Source: Sporosarcina sp. PTS2304
GTDB lineage: Bacteria > Bacillota > Bacilli > Bacillales_A > Planococcaceae
NCBI RefSeq assembly: GCF_003351785.1
Contig: NZ_CP031230.1
Coordinates: 1,116,001 to 1,180,000 of the forward strand
Reading direction: 5' to 3'
DNA: 64,000 bases
Shown: in pieces, positions 17,894 to 26,916 of the stretch
Position numbering within the stretch: position 1 is the stretch's first letter
Layout: every line of letters starts with the position of its first letter
The notes under the pieces: generated by a model
Told to the model about the DNA's origin: nothing
What the model saw: only the letters and a program-made list of their open reading frames with translations
The model's database searches: none
Program-made: the position numbers and the translations under genes

Positions 17894-18796
17894 CTAATTT
17901 TTCGGCTCGTATTTGACGTGCTGCAGTTGCTCGCCAATAATGACGAGCGTAGAAGGAAGTTGGATATATTCCGGAATCCACTGCACCATTCCATAGGCAT
18001 ATTGGAATAAATGAGAGTAACGGGATCCTTCCAATTGAATATAGCCTTTCATCCGATAGATCGTGTCGGGCAATGTACGCACCCATGCTTCGAAATGCTC
18101 TTGGTCAACCGGCTGGTCAAACGTCAGCACTTTAGACGCAATTGGAAGACCGCTGCCTGTCTGTACTTCGTGCGTAGGTGCTGAAGAGGCGTCAATCATC
18201 TTCTCTATATAACGGAAGTCCACTTTCGCGTTGACGGTCTGTACGAGCGGTGCGTACGGATTTAACTGCGACACTTGCATTGTTACAGTGGCCAGCTCAT
18301 CATCAGACAATAAATCCGTTTTATTGAGCACCATGAAGTGGGCATGACGTATTTGTTCGAGGAATAGAGCGAGCATTCGTGGAGACAATGCGTCACGGTC
18401 GATCCAGCGCTTCGCATCGACGATTGTGATAATTCCTTTGACACAGAGTTGCGCAGCGAATAACGGAGAGTAAACCGCATCTAACGCCTCGACAGGATGA
18501 GCGGCACCGGTCGTTTCGATAAACAGCACATCCACATGAGGGTAATCCGCCAGCAAGCTTTGGATTTGCGCTTCTGTAGACTCTGCACCCGAACAGCAAA
18601 TACAGCCATTCAATAATTCTTTTAAAGGTACTTCTCCGGTGTCCTCGACAATTTGACTGTCAATATTCATTTCACCGAACTCATTCATAAGCACTGCAGG
18701 AAGCCTCCCTGACTGTTTCACTTGCTCGATCAGTTGTACGAGTCCTGACGTTTTGCCGCTTCCTAAAAAGCCACTCAGTAAATATACATCAATCAT
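17894..18796 (-). CDS. COG0523 family GTP-binding metallochaperone (CobW/YciC-like)
   Basis: 300 residues from the ATG at 18796 (AAAGGATG 8 bases upstream). It has a P-loop GFLGSGKTS near the N-terminus, the metal-binding GCICCSG motif (CxCC) about residue 65, the switch ETTGAAHP and NKTDLL for guanine binding, so it is a G3E GTPase. The C-terminal CobW_C domain starts near 200. Members insert zinc, cobalt or nickel into target proteins. No histidine-rich tail is present, so this is not the storage-type variant. It follows the ctpB-like gene's terminator and precedes a 180-base gap before the CAP gene. The metal is not deducible. Confidence 0.87.
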   Translation of the reverse strand: MIDVYLLSGFLGSGKTSGLVQLIEQVKQSGRLPAVLMNEFGEMNIDSQIVEDTGEVPLKELLNGCICCSGAESTEAQIQSLLADYPHVDVLFIETTGAAHPVEALDAVYSPLFAAQLCVKGIITIVDAKRWIDRDALSPRMLALFLEQIRHAHFMVLNKTDLLSDDELATVTMQVSQLNPYAPLVQTVNAKVDFRYIEKMIDASSAPTHEVQTGSGLPIASKVLTFDQPVDQEHFEAWVRTLPDTIYRMKGYIQLEGSRYSHLFQYAYGMVQWIPEYIQLPSTLVIIGEQLQHVKYEPKN

Positions 18797-18814
18797 TCGA
18801 ATCATCCTTTCAAT

Positions 18815-18846
18815 AAAAGACACGCGCCCGTATAGGACGCGTGCTT
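18815..18846 (-). terminator. Terminator of the S41 protease gene
   Basis: Just past the protease stop, on the minus strand, AGCACGCGTCC-TATAC-GGGCGCGTGTC is followed by TTTT. It lies immediately upstream of the COG0523 start. Confidence 0.7.
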
Positions 18847-18850
18847 AGTA

Positions 18851-20341
18851 TTATGAATTAATCTCTTTCACCACAATCTCTTTCGCTTTCAATAGCTGTG
18901 GATCATCATTCTTCAACTTATCACGTAATTTCTTCATTAAGCCGACAGTTGTGTCGCCTGTGAGTATACCCGTTACTTCGACTTGCAAGTCTTTTTGCAA
19001 AGTTTTCACAGCTTCTGCCGTACTGGCGTCATACAATCCGTCCACTTCACCCGGATCGTAGCCGACAGCTTCCAACATCTCTTCTGCTGCTTCTACGCTA
19101 GGAGAAACGAGTCCTTCTTCCATTTCTTCTGATGCATCTAAAAATGGAAGAGACGCATATGAAGGATACGGTACAGAAACATCAGGCTCGATGCCTTTTT
19201 TGTGAATCCAGTTGCCGTCAGGAGTTAACCATTTCGCTGTCGTTAGCTTTAAATTCGAACCGTCCGGCAATTGAGTCGGAGATTGTACCGTTCCTTTACC
19301 GAACGTTTTAACACCGACTATCGGAATGCCAGCAGACTCTTTTAATGCACCTGCTAAAATCTCAGAAGCCGAAGCACTGCCATCATCTACAATTAACGCG
19401 ACAGGAACTGTAACCTTTTGACCGTCAGATGCTGGATAGATTTCGGGAGACTTGCCTTTTTCCTCTGTCTGTAAAATCGTTTTCCCTTCTTCAAGGAACA
19501 GATTGGAAATATCGATGGCACCGGTTAAGATACCGCCTGGATTTTGACGCACATCGATCAAGACACCTTGCATCCCTTTGTCTGTCATTTCATTTAGCGC
19601 TTCCAATAATTCTTCATACGTATTTTCAGAGAAAGACGTAATATTAATATGGGCGACGTGATCATCTAGCATTTCCGCATATACAGTATGCAATGGAATG
19701 ACGTCACGAACGATTTTTACGTCAAATGGATCTTGACGTTCCCCCCGTTTAATAGACAACGTAACCGTCGAGCCTTTTTCCCCACGAATCAACAGCACCG
19801 CTTCAGAAGAAGACATGCCTTGAATACTTTTGCCATCCACTGAAAGAATGGTGTCGTTCGGTAATAATCCTACTTTTTCTGCAGGCGAATTTTTAATAGG
19901 TGAAACGACACTAATATAGCCGTTAGACTCTTGAATCTCGGCACCGATCCCTTCAAAACTAGAAGAAATACTTTCATTCAGCTGTTCTGCTTCTTTGACA
20001 TTTAAATAATCGGAATACGGGTCACCTAGTGCATCCACCATTCCATTGATCGCGCCGTCTAAGACGACTTGATCATCGACTTCATCAAAATACGTTTGTT
20101 TCAGTTGATCATATGCATCGAAAAGTTTTTGAAATTCTTTTCGTTCATTTCCCACTTGCTTAGGTTTGACAACTTCTACTACTTTTTCATCACCAACGGT
20201 CAGTGCGAAGAATGTAACGGCTGCTGTCGCCAGCACAAGGGCAAAAATAAGCATGATCAACGAAAACGGTTTGATGCGGATATAGCGAGACGTCGGTTTC
20301 TTTTCCGGCTCCAGCCCACCGTTTGACTCGTTTTCGTTCAT
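18851..20341 (-). CDS. S41 family C-terminal processing protease (CtpB-like) with peptidoglycan-binding domain
   Basis: 496 residues from ATG 20341; an upstream in-frame ATG at 20368 is nested against the deoD terminator and has no ribosome binding site. A single membrane anchor (~25-48) exports the rest. A PDZ domain (about 100-185) selects substrate C-termini. The tail-specific protease core has the nucleophile in DDGSASASEILAG and the general-base lysine in FGKGTVQS. The last ~70 residues form a PG_binding_1 domain (PSVEAAEEMLEAVGYDPGEVDG). CtpB-type enzymes cut regulators in the outer space, for example in the sigma-K pathway. This protein is somewhat longer than minimal CtpA/B because of the C-terminal domain. 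Confidence 0.9.
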   Translation of the reverse strand: MNENESNGGLEPEKKPTSRYIRIKPFSLIMLIFALVLATAAVTFFALTVGDEKVVEVVKPKQVGNERKEFQKLFDAYDQLKQTYFDEVDDQVVLDGAINGMVDALGDPYSDYLNVKEAEQLNESISSSFEGIGAEIQESNGYISVVSPIKNSPAEKVGLLPNDTILSVDGKSIQGMSSSEAVLLIRGEKGSTVTLSIKRGERQDPFDVKIVRDVIPLHTVYAEMLDDHVAHINITSFSENTYEELLEALNEMTDKGMQGVLIDVRQNPGGILTGAIDISNLFLEEGKTILQTEEKGKSPEIYPASDGQKVTVPVALIVDDGSASASEILAGALKESAGIPIVGVKTFGKGTVQSPTQLPDGSNLKLTTAKWLTPDGNWIHKKGIEPDVSVPYPSYASLPFLDASEEMEEGLVSPSVEAAEEMLEAVGYDPGEVDGLYDASTAEAVKTLQKDLQVEVTGILTGDTTVGLMKKLRDKLKNDDPQLLKAKEIVVKEINS

Positions 20342-20370
20342 CCTCTTCCCTACTTTCCACATTCCCATGA

Positions 20371-20395
20371 AAAGACCGCTACCAAGAGCGGTCCG
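20371..20395 (-). terminator. Terminator of deoD
   Basis: GACCGCT-ACCAAG-AGCGGTC (20374-20393) forms a 7-bp GC-rich stem, followed on the minus strand by TTTTC. It separates deoD from the downstream S41 protease gene. Confidence 0.8.
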
Positions 20396-20416
20396 GTCAC
20401 AGGATCTTTTTCTATA

Positions 20417-21121
20417 TTACTCAGCGATGGCTGCTTCTAGTGCGACTTCGATCATGTCATTGAATGTCAATTGACGCTCTTCAGGAGTAGTAATCTCACC
20501 TGTAAGAATGTGGTCACTTACTGTCAGGACAGCCAGTGCTTGGCGACCGTACTTCGCTGCTAGCGTATACAATGCCGCCGCTTCCATTTCAACAGCCAAT
20601 ACACCGTGGCGTGCCAGCTTTTCGTGCTGCCCGTCTTCGTTGTAGAAAAAATCTTCTGTGTAGATGTTCCCTACCTGCAAATTCAAGCCTTTTTCTTTCC
20701 CTGCATTATACGCTTTCATCAATAGATCAAAGTCCGCAATCGGTGCGAAACGAATCGGTCCGAACGTAACATCGTTTATAGATGAGTTCGTTGTTGCGCC
20801 TTGAGCCAAAATGACGTCACGTACTTTTACGTCTTTTTGGATAGCGCCGCAAGTTCCGACACGGATTAATTTCTGAACATCAAATTCCTGCATAAGTTCT
20901 GTCGTGTAAATCGAGATGGAAGGTACGCCCATACCCGTTCCTTGGACAGAAATGCGCTTTCCTTTGTATGTTCCGGTAAAACCGAACATGTTACGTACCG
21001 AATTGTATTGCACGACATCTTCTAAAAATGTCTCGGCGATGTACTTCGCGCGCAGTGGATCTCCCGGTAATAAAATCGTGTCGGCGATATCGCCCTTTTT
21101 CGCATCAATATGTATGCTCAT
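20417..21121 (-). CDS. deoD: Purine-nucleoside phosphorylase (DeoD type)
   Basis: 234 residues, the standard size of the hexameric bacterial PNP. The N-terminus ([29 protein letters not shown]) carries the phosphate-binding GDPLRA loop; RVGTCGAIQ and [12 protein letters not shown] are the conserved base- and ribose-binding segments; the SDHILTGE near the C-terminus contains the catalytic Asp. It splits purine ribo- and deoxyribonucleosides with phosphate in salvage. It stands alone between the yozE gene and the S41 protease, with its own terminator. Confidence 0.95.
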   Translation of the reverse strand: MSIHIDAKKGDIADTILLPGDPLRAKYIAETFLEDVVQYNSVRNMFGFTGTYKGKRISVQGTGMGVPSISIYTTELMQEFDVQKLIRVGTCGAIQKDVKVRDVILAQGATTNSSINDVTFGPIRFAPIADFDLLMKAYNAGKEKGLNLQVGNIYTEDFFYNEDGQHEKLARHGVLAVEMEAAALYTLAAKYGRQALAVLTVSDHILTGEITTPEERQLTFNDMIEVALEAAIAE

Positions 21122-21199
21122 TTGTTTGTCAGCCCCATTTCATGAATTTATTGTTATCATACAGTGAAAACTTATGAGATGCAATGAAGACCTCGGTAG

Positions 21200-21424
21200 T
21201 TACATGCTACATAGATCCACATAGATCGCATAGAGTTCATCAAAAGTAGTCGAACGCAAATCGTCATCTGCCTGATCTTCTATGTAGCGTGACAACGAAT
21301 CGAAATCCTCCTCATCCTTTGGGAAACTGGCATCGCGAAACATCTTCTCAGCAAATAACGCCTTCACATCATCTCTACCACCACCGCGATACCGAAGCGC
21401 AAAATGATAAAAGGATCGATCCAT
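21200..21424 (-). CDS. yozE: YozE family SAM-like protein
   Basis: 74 residues from the ATG at 21424, with AAGGAAGGTG 6 bases upstream; a start three codons earlier lacks it. The sequence RSFYHFALRYRGGGRDDVKALFAEKMFRD matches the UPF0346/YozE family, a small sterile-alpha-motif-like helical fold of unknown role. It sits 15 bp past the msrB start-to-stop unit in the conserved msrA-msrB-yozE order and may share its transcript. Confidence 0.85.
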   Translation of the reverse strand: MDRSFYHFALRYRGGGRDDVKALFAEKMFRDASFPKDEEDFDSLSRYIEDQADDDLRSTTFDELYAIYVDLCSM

Positions 21425-21439
21425 CGCTGTCACCTTCCT

Positions 21440-21865
21440 TCACTCAAATAGTCCGGCATACTCACCGTATCCTTCTTTTTCCAGATCCGCCACCGGAATG
21501 AAACGCAGCGCTGCCGAATTAATGCAATAGCGCAATCCCCCTGTTTCTTGAGGGCCGTCTGGGAAGACATGTCCTAAATGCGAGTCAGCTGTCTTACTGC
21601 GGACTTCCGTACGGCGCATACCGAACTTCGTATCAAAATGCTCTGTCACTTCCTCAGACTCTACCGGTTTAGAAAAGCTTGGCCATCCACAACCTGCGTC
21701 AAACTTGTCATGCGAACTAAATAACGGCTTCCCGGAAACGATATCCACATACAAACCTTCTTCAAAATGTGCATCGAATTCGTTGCGGTATGGTGGTTCT
21801 GTTCCACTTTCCTGCGTCACATGATATTGCATCTCTGTTAAACGGTTCTTCAAATCTTCTTTCAT
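21440..21865 (-). CDS. msrB: Peptide-methionine (R)-S-oxide reductase
   Basis: 141 residues. The start at 21865 overlaps the msrA stop in an ATGA arrangement, with GGGGG about 8 bases upstream, so the two are translationally coupled; earlier in-frame codons are unlikely. MsrB reduces methionine R-sulfoxide. The DAGCGWPSF and [10 protein letters not shown] motifs are present, and the catalytic cysteine is in [11 protein letters not shown]. The pair of CxxC zinc motifs seen in some MsrB proteins is missing, as in the Bacillus enzyme. Confidence 0.95.
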   Translation of the reverse strand: MKEDLKNRLTEMQYHVTQESGTEPPYRNEFDAHFEEGLYVDIVSGKPLFSSHDKFDAGCGWPSFSKPVESEEVTEHFDTKFGMRRTEVRSKTADSHLGHVFPDGPQETGGLRYCINSAALRFIPVADLEKEGYGEYAGLFE

Positions 21866-22392
21866 GAGCGATTCCCCCAATGTTTTTCGATAAATCCTGC
21901 ACGGCCCGATCCTACATGGTACCGATTATAATGCCCCGGATTTTTTTCGTAATACTGTTGGTGATAGTCTTCCGCTGCGTAAAACGGATGAGCGGGTAAA
22001 ATATCCGTCGCAATCGGCGAAGAGAATTTTCCGCTTGCCTGTAATTCCTGCTTCGACTGCTCCGCTTCCTGTTGTTGTTCTTTAGAATGTGTATAGATCG
22101 CAGTTTTATAAGACTCTCCACGATCATGGAACTGTCCACCCGCATCTGTTGGGTCGATCACTTGCCAAAATACTGTTAATAATTCTTTATACGAAATTAC
22201 TTCATCATCAAATTCAATGTTCACAGCTTCCCGATGTCCAGTCGCATTCGTGCACACTTCTTCGTATGTCGGATTGACTGTATGGCCACCGGTATAGCCA
22301 CTCGTTACAGAACGGACACCCTCGTATTGATCGAACGGTTTCACCATACACCAGAAACAACCGCCCGCAAACGTTGCATTTTGTATCGCCAT
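21862..22392 (-). CDS. msrA: Peptide-methionine (S)-S-oxide reductase
   Basis: 176 residues. The hallmark GGCFWCM lies at the N-terminus with the catalytic cysteine, and further conserved blocks include [29 protein letters not shown] and [13 protein letters not shown]. MsrA reduces methionine S-sulfoxide and complements MsrB. It begins the msrA-msrB-yozE block and is preceded by ypmS (14 bp). A GAGGAGGG-like sequence supports the start. Confidence 0.95.
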   Translation of the reverse strand: MAIQNATFAGGCFWCMVKPFDQYEGVRSVTSGYTGGHTVNPTYEEVCTNATGHREAVNIEFDDEVISYKELLTVFWQVIDPTDAGGQFHDRGESYKTAIYTHSKEQQQEAEQSKQELQASGKFSSPIATDILPAHPFYAAEDYHQQYYEKNPGHYNRYHVGSGRAGFIEKHWGNRS

Positions 22393-22405
22393 GTGTGTAC
22401 CCTCC

Positions 22406-22978
22406 TCAGTTTTTCGGTATCAACACTTCCAATATAATCTCATCTTGCGCCAAATTCACTTCTTTTGCTTTCACCTGTACATCACCTGAGATCGGCAAAT
22501 CCTGCAAATCAATGAAAATTTCCTCTTCTTTCGGACGGACGACCATCCACGAAGGCAGTTCCACTGAATTTTTCAGCAACTTCAACACAGTGGAAGGCGG
22601 AATATTCAATTGCCCTAATTCCATAGACGATTGTTTCAAGAGTAAGTTTCCGTCTTCTTGGACAATCGGATCGAAATGCATGGCGAGCGGCAATGTATAA
22701 GAGAACACCGTTAGCTCCGATGTTAATAACACATCGTCTCCCATAGAGAGTTCTACTGGTAATGCACCTTTCACTGCTTTTCGTATATACGTGTTTGCGA
22801 TACCTTCAAAATTATTCTTCGTCGTATTGAGTACTAGCGTATAGCCTTCCTCTTGCGTTGCGGATGATTCAGGCAAAGGAGGGGAAGCGGTAGTTCCGCC
22901 GACCAATAAAATCAGCGCGACGAATGCAGCCGCCACTAACCCTGCTAAGCTAAAAAATGCTACTTTCCAACCATTCAT
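22406..22978 (-). CDS. ypmS: YpmS/DUF2140 family protein
   Basis: 190 residues starting at 22978, where a GTGGAGTG element precedes the ATG; a longer version would overlap the ypmR stop. One transmembrane helix lies at about residues 5-27 and the rest is a predicted external domain of beta strands (ELSMGDDVLLTSELTVFSYTLPLAMHFDPIV). The family is widespread in Bacilli, always next to the GDSL-lipase-like ypmR, and has no defined function. Here it also sits next to ypmR (8 bp) and msrA (13 bp), the conserved synteny. Confidence 0.85.
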   Translation of the reverse strand: MNGWKVAFFSLAGLVAAAFVALILLVGGTTASPPLPESSATQEEGYTLVLNTTKNNFEGIANTYIRKAVKGALPVELSMGDDVLLTSELTVFSYTLPLAMHFDPIVQEDGNLLLKQSSMELGQLNIPPSTVLKLLKNSVELPSWMVVRPKEEEIFIDLQDLPISGDVQVKAKEVNLAQDEIILEVLIPKN

Positions 22979-22986
22979 GTTCCGGT

Positions 22987-23799
22987 TCACTCCACTTCCA
23001 GCGTAACGGCTGGACAACTTTTCATCTCTTCCACAAAACGATTTTCCATCTGATCATAGCCTTTACTGTTCGGATGGAAGAAGTCTGTGTGATACACGAG
23101 ATTTTCATTCGAATGAAATAAATCTTCTACCGGCACAAAGCAAGCCGTGCCATCTCGTTGTGCGCGTTCTTCAATCGAGTGATTCCAGTCCTCTATAATC
23201 TGTTCGAACTCCTGTACTTCATCCGTCACGACAGAAAACGGATTATACAGTCCAGCTACAATAATCGGAGCGGTCGGATTATAGAGTCGTAGAATTTCAA
23301 ACACTTCATCGATGCGCGTTTCAAATTTTCCTAGTTCCTTATAAAAATCTGATAGTTTCATTTTCATGAAATTCCCTTTTACTACTTTCATCAAATCATT
23401 GCCGCCGATTGTAAAGACGATATAATCAGCCTGTACAATCGCTTCTTGGACATTCGGATCTTCTAGTTGTTCTAACAATTGATCACTACGGCGCCCGCGT
23501 TTCGCTAAATTGACCGCTTCTACGTCCATGACGCCTTTCCATTGTTCCATATCTGTTGTCAAGCGTCCGAAATAACCGCCTTCTTTTCGTTCATCCCCGA
23601 CACCCTGTGTCAACGAATCCCCTAAACCGAGTACATGTATACGCTGCGGAATAAAATTATCTGGAATCGAAAACGGTTCAAAGAGAACGGCTTCACGTTC
23701 TGCCAAAGTCATGGTCTTGTCTTTCTTCTGGCTAAATGGGGCTTGGCACCCTGACAGGAACAACGAGAAGACGAATAACCACAAGATCATTCTTCTCAT
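22987..23799 (-). CDS. ypmR: GDSL/SGNH-family lipoprotein (YpmR-like lipase/esterase)
   Basis: 270 residues. The N-terminus is a lipoprotein signal with lipobox LSGC (modified cysteine at residue 18). The hydrolase core shows the four SGNH blocks: GLGDSLTQGVG (nucleophile Ser), the KRGRRSDQLLEQL glycine/arginine block, TIGGNDLM (Asn) and DFFHPNSKGYDQM (catalytic Asp and His). It acts outside the membrane; family members cleave acyl esters, but the native substrate is unknown. It is followed by ypmS and preceded by a DegV gene (12 bp), suggesting one transcript. Confidence 0.9.
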   Translation of the reverse strand: MRRMILWLFVFSLFLSGCQAPFSQKKDKTMTLAEREAVLFEPFSIPDNFIPQRIHVLGLGDSLTQGVGDERKEGGYFGRLTTDMEQWKGVMDVEAVNLAKRGRRSDQLLEQLEDPNVQEAIVQADYIVFTIGGNDLMKVVKGNFMKMKLSDFYKELGKFETRIDEVFEILRLYNPTAPIIVAGLYNPFSVVTDEVQEFEQIIEDWNHSIEERAQRDGTACFVPVEDLFHSNENLVYHTDFFHPNSKGYDQMENRFVEEMKSCPAVTLEVE

Positions 23800-23811
23800 C
23801 TGTCGATCTCC

Positions 23812-24648
23812 TTACTCTGTGTAATACATAAAACCGATTGCACCTTCACCCGTATGCGTACTGACGATAGGAGTCGTATACGAAAGCTTTACTGGAACCC
23901 CAAGTTCTTCAATTTTCTTCTTTAACGGTTCACCCATCGCGAGTCCATTGGCATGCGCAATTCCTACACTACGAATCACTTTCCCTGCTGTCTCTTTTTT
24001 AAACTCTTCCAGTAAATACGACACCACTTGCTTATGGCTACGCACTTTTGCGACAGGTGTATAAACCCCATCCTGTAACGTCGCGATTGGCTTAATATTC
24101 ATCAATGAGCCGAACATTGCACGTCCTTTGCCGATACGACCGCCTTTTACTAAATTATCTAGCACGTCCACTACGACATATAAAGAGGAACGTTTGCGGA
24201 CATTGTCTAGTTCCTTCACAATGTCCTGTACAGACTTGCCTTCTTCTGCTAGACGACAAGCCTCAAGCACTTGGAAAGTCAATGCATGTGAAATATACAT
24301 CGAATCCACAACAGTTACATCCGCAGTAGAAGCTTGTGCTGCTGCTTCTGCCGATTTCACCGTTCCGCTCATTCCACCGGTCATATGAATTGACAGGATC
24401 GGGTTGCCGTCTTTGCCCAGCTCATCATAAAGCGCCTGGAATACACCGACTGCCGGTTGTGAACTTTTCGGCAAATCTTTTGATTCCCGCATGAGATCGA
24501 TGAATTGTTCGGACGTAATATCGACTCCGTCCGTATAGGCGCGTCCGTCGATTTGTAGCGTCAACGGCACAACATGAATAGCATACTGTTCGATCAGTTC
24601 ATCCGTTAGGGCCGCTGTCGAATCCGTGACAATGTGAATTTTCTTCAT
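23812..24648 (-). CDS. DegV family fatty-acid-binding protein
   Basis: 278 residues from ATG 24648, with AAGGAGAG 8 bases upstream. The family opening KKIHIVTDSTAALTDE is clear, as are SSQPAVGVFQ, SIHMTGGMSGT and GRIGKGRAMFGSLMNIKPI; these frame the fatty-acid-binding cleft. DegV-type proteins (FakB) carry fatty acids for the FakA kinase that feeds membrane lipid synthesis. No FakA is visible in this window, so the partner would be elsewhere. Several DegV paralogues are usual in this group, so no specific gene symbol is assigned. Confidence 0.88.
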   Translation of the reverse strand: MKKIHIVTDSTAALTDELIEQYAIHVVPLTLQIDGRAYTDGVDITSEQFIDLMRESKDLPKSSQPAVGVFQALYDELGKDGNPILSIHMTGGMSGTVKSAEAAAQASTADVTVVDSMYISHALTFQVLEACRLAEEGKSVQDIVKELDNVRKRSSLYVVVDVLDNLVKGGRIGKGRAMFGSLMNIKPIATLQDGVYTPVAKVRSHKQVVSYLLEEFKKETAGKVIRSVGIAHANGLAMGEPLKKKIEELGVPVKLSYTTPIVSTHTGEGAIGFMYYTE

Positions 24649-24729
24649 AGACTTACTCTCCTTCGCGCACTGCAAATTGCGATTTTTTGTGTAGTATTTG
24701 ATATAGTAGAGACGAGGAGCTGGTATTTA

Positions 24730-25362
24730 ATGAAAGATCCATTTGATTACAAAACCTTTTCGGAAGAACGATGGAACGCGATCACTCATGCGATTGGCTT
24801 CGTTCTAAGCATCCCTGCGCTCGTCTACCTCATTTTAGCTGGTGTCGAACGGGGATCCGCGCTGTACGTCGTCAGTTTCACGATTTTCGGTGCGTCCATG
24901 TTGTTGTTTCTCATGAGTACGCTACTACATAGTATGCCTGAGAAAGTGAAATCGTTTTTCTCGATTCTTGACCACTCCGCCATTTATGTACTCATTGCGG
25001 GAACGTATACACCGTTTTTACTCGTCACGATACAAGGCGCTCTTGGCTGGACGTTGTTTGGTATCGTCTGGGGCCTGACGTTGTTCGGGATTTTGTTTAA
25101 AGTGTTTTACATTCATCGCTTTGAAAAGTTGTCGCTCGCCCTCTATATCGTCATGGGCTGGCTGATCGTCTTTGCGATTAAGCCACTATATGAACAGCTA
25201 CCTACAGCTGGTCTTTTGCTGCTGATCATCGGTGGGCTGTTTTATACGTTCGGTTCTGTATTTTACATGTGGCGGCGCGTGCCGTACAATCACGCGATCT
25301 GGCATTTATTCGTCATCGCCGGCAGCGCAGCCATGTATTTTAGCGTCCTTCTCTACGTGTGA
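24730..25362 (+). CDS. Hemolysin III family (YplQ-like) seven-helix membrane protein
   Basis: 210 residues from the ATG at 24730, supported by GAGGAGCT about 8 bases upstream; earlier in-frame ATG codons read through the promoter region. Seven transmembrane helices are predicted. NAITHAIGF near the N-terminus, the DHSAIYVLIAGTYTPF block and the C-terminal NHAIWHLFVIAGS carry the conserved histidines of the adiponectin-receptor/hemolysin III superfamily, which bind a zinc ion. In bacteria its function is uncertain; suggested roles are membrane-lipid homeostasis or ceramidase-like hydrolysis. It converges on dfrA with a 6-bp gap. Confidence 0.88.
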   Translation: MKDPFDYKTFSEERWNAITHAIGFVLSIPALVYLILAGVERGSALYVVSFTIFGASMLLFLMSTLLHSMPEKVKSFFSILDHSAIYVLIAGTYTPFLLVTIQGALGWTLFGIVWGLTLFGILFKVFYIHRFEKLSLALYIVMGWLIVFAIKPLYEQLPTAGLLLLIIGGLFYTFGSVFYMWRRVPYNHAIWHLFVIAGSAAMYFSVLLYV

Positions 25363-25368
25363 AGGGCG

Positions 25369-25851
25369 TTATTTTTTTCTGTCCCATACTTGATACGTAT
25401 ACGCAGTCTGGTCTTGCGCATACTGCACATCGGACTCGCTCGTCAATTCCCAACCTTCACCATACTCCGGAAAGAACGTATCACCGGGATAATGCTTATC
25501 GATTACCGTAATATACAAGCGATCAGCTTCAGCAAGCGCCAACTTGAAAATTTCAGCGCCCCCGATCACCATCACTTCATCTGCATACTCTCTTGCTTGT
25601 TCAATTGCCGTATCCAAATCATGCACGACCGTAATTCCTTCCGCTTCATAATCAGGATTACGTGTAATAATAATATTCAACCGCCCCGGTAGCGGACGGC
25701 CGATCGATTCAAACGTTTTTCGCCCCATGACGACCGCCTTGCCCATCGTCTTCTTCTTGAAATACGCCAGTTCTTCCGGAATATGCCATGGCATTTCGTT
25801 ATTGACGCCGATCACCCGGTCGAGGTCATGCGCTACTAGTAATGATATCAA
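25369..25851 (-). CDS. dfrA: Dihydrofolate reductase
   Basis: 160 residues. NADPH-dependent reduction of dihydrofolate to tetrahydrofolate. Conserved segments are ISLLVAHDLDRVIGVNNEMPWHIPEELAYFKKKTMGKAVVMGRKTFESIG, the family N-terminus with the substrate-binding Trp and Glu, and VMVIGGAEIF for NADPH. The gene follows thyA by 12 bp in the same direction, the usual thyA-dfrA pair: thymidylate synthase makes dihydrofolate and DHFR recycles it. Confidence 0.97.
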   Translation of the reverse strand: MISLLVAHDLDRVIGVNNEMPWHIPEELAYFKKKTMGKAVVMGRKTFESIGRPLPGRLNIIITRNPDYEAEGITVVHDLDTAIEQAREYADEVMVIGGAEIFKLALAEADRLYITVIDKHYPGDTFFPEYGEGWELTSESDVQYAQDQTAYTYQVWDRKK

Positions 25852-25863
25852 TTAAATTCCTCC

Positions 25864-26844
25864 TTACACTGCAATCGGTGCTTTGATCCCTGGATGCGGA
25901 TCATAGCCTTCGATCGTCAAATCTTCCATTTCTATATCAAAAATAGATTGCTTGTCCGGATTAATGCGTAACGTAGGTAAATCACGCAGTTCACGCGACA
26001 ATTGCTCTTTCACCTGATCCACATGATTCAAGTAAATATGTGCATCCCCTAGCGTATGGATAAACTCTCCTACTTCAAGTCCACATTCATGTGCAATCAA
26101 ATGCGTCAGTAAGGCATACGACGGAATATTGAAGTTCACACCGAGGAATGAATCACCGCTACGCTGATAGAGCTGACAAGACAGCTTGCCGTTCGCTACA
26201 TACAACTGGAACATCGCGTGACATGGCGGCAACGCGGCTTTACTCCCTTTCGCACCTGCATTCACGACATCTTCAGGATTCCATGCATTGACAATAATTC
26301 GGCGGGAGTCCGGATTGTTTTTAATCATCTCAATCGCGTCTTGCAGCTGATCGATTTCATTGCCTTCTGAATCCGTCCAGTGACGCCACTGTTTGCCGTA
26401 GACATTCCCGAGATCGCCATACTTCTGCGCAAAGGCATCATCCGCTAGCACACGTTCACAAAACGCATTTAATTCCGCTTGATAGACCGTGTTGAATGTC
26501 TCATCCACTAGGCAACGATTCCCGAAGTCCGTCATATCTGGACCCGTATATTCGTCTGACTCCACCCAGCGCTTAAATGCCCACTCATCCCAAATATGGT
26601 TATTATGTTGAAGCAAATAACGAATATTCGTATCACCTTTGATAAACCATAATAACTCACTCGCGATTAAGCGGAACGGTGTACGTTTCGTCGTAAACAA
26701 CGGAAACCCCTTAGCTAAATCAAAGCGCATTTGATAGCCGAATACACTAATCGTACCCGTCCCTGTTCGATCTTCTTTCTTCACACCCTCATCTAGAATA
26801 TGTTGCAAAAAATCTAGATAGGTCTGTTCTAATTCATTTTGCAT
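25864..26844 (-). CDS. thyA: Thymidylate synthase (long form)
   Basis: 326 residues from ATG 26844 (AGGTAAG upstream); a longer start is unlikely. ThyA converts dUMP to dTMP using methylene-tetrahydrofolate. The active-site cysteine is Cys208 in [13 protein letters not shown], with [19 protein letters not shown] and the C-terminal KAPIAV. At this length it belongs to the long form of ThyA, with an insertion between ~85 and 140, as in Lactobacillus casei. It is the first gene of a thyA-dfrA pair; ypjP, usually close to this pair in Bacillus, is about 6 kb upstream here. Confidence 0.97.
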   Translation of the reverse strand: MQNELEQTYLDFLQHILDEGVKKEDRTGTGTISVFGYQMRFDLAKGFPLFTTKRTPFRLIASELLWFIKGDTNIRYLLQHNNHIWDEWAFKRWVESDEYTGPDMTDFGNRCLVDETFNTVYQAELNAFCERVLADDAFAQKYGDLGNVYGKQWRHWTDSEGNEIDQLQDAIEMIKNNPDSRRIIVNAWNPEDVVNAGAKGSKAALPPCHAMFQLYVANGKLSCQLYQRSGDSFLGVNFNIPSYALLTHLIAHECGLEVGEFIHTLGDAHIYLNHVDQVKEQLSRELRDLPTLRINPDKQSIFDIEMEDLTIEGYDPHPGIKAPIAV

Positions 26845-26916
26845 TATACTTACCTCCAACGTAGTTCACTTCATACAGTATAGCTGAAAAATCCACAGTA
26901 TCGCTAGGAAATCACA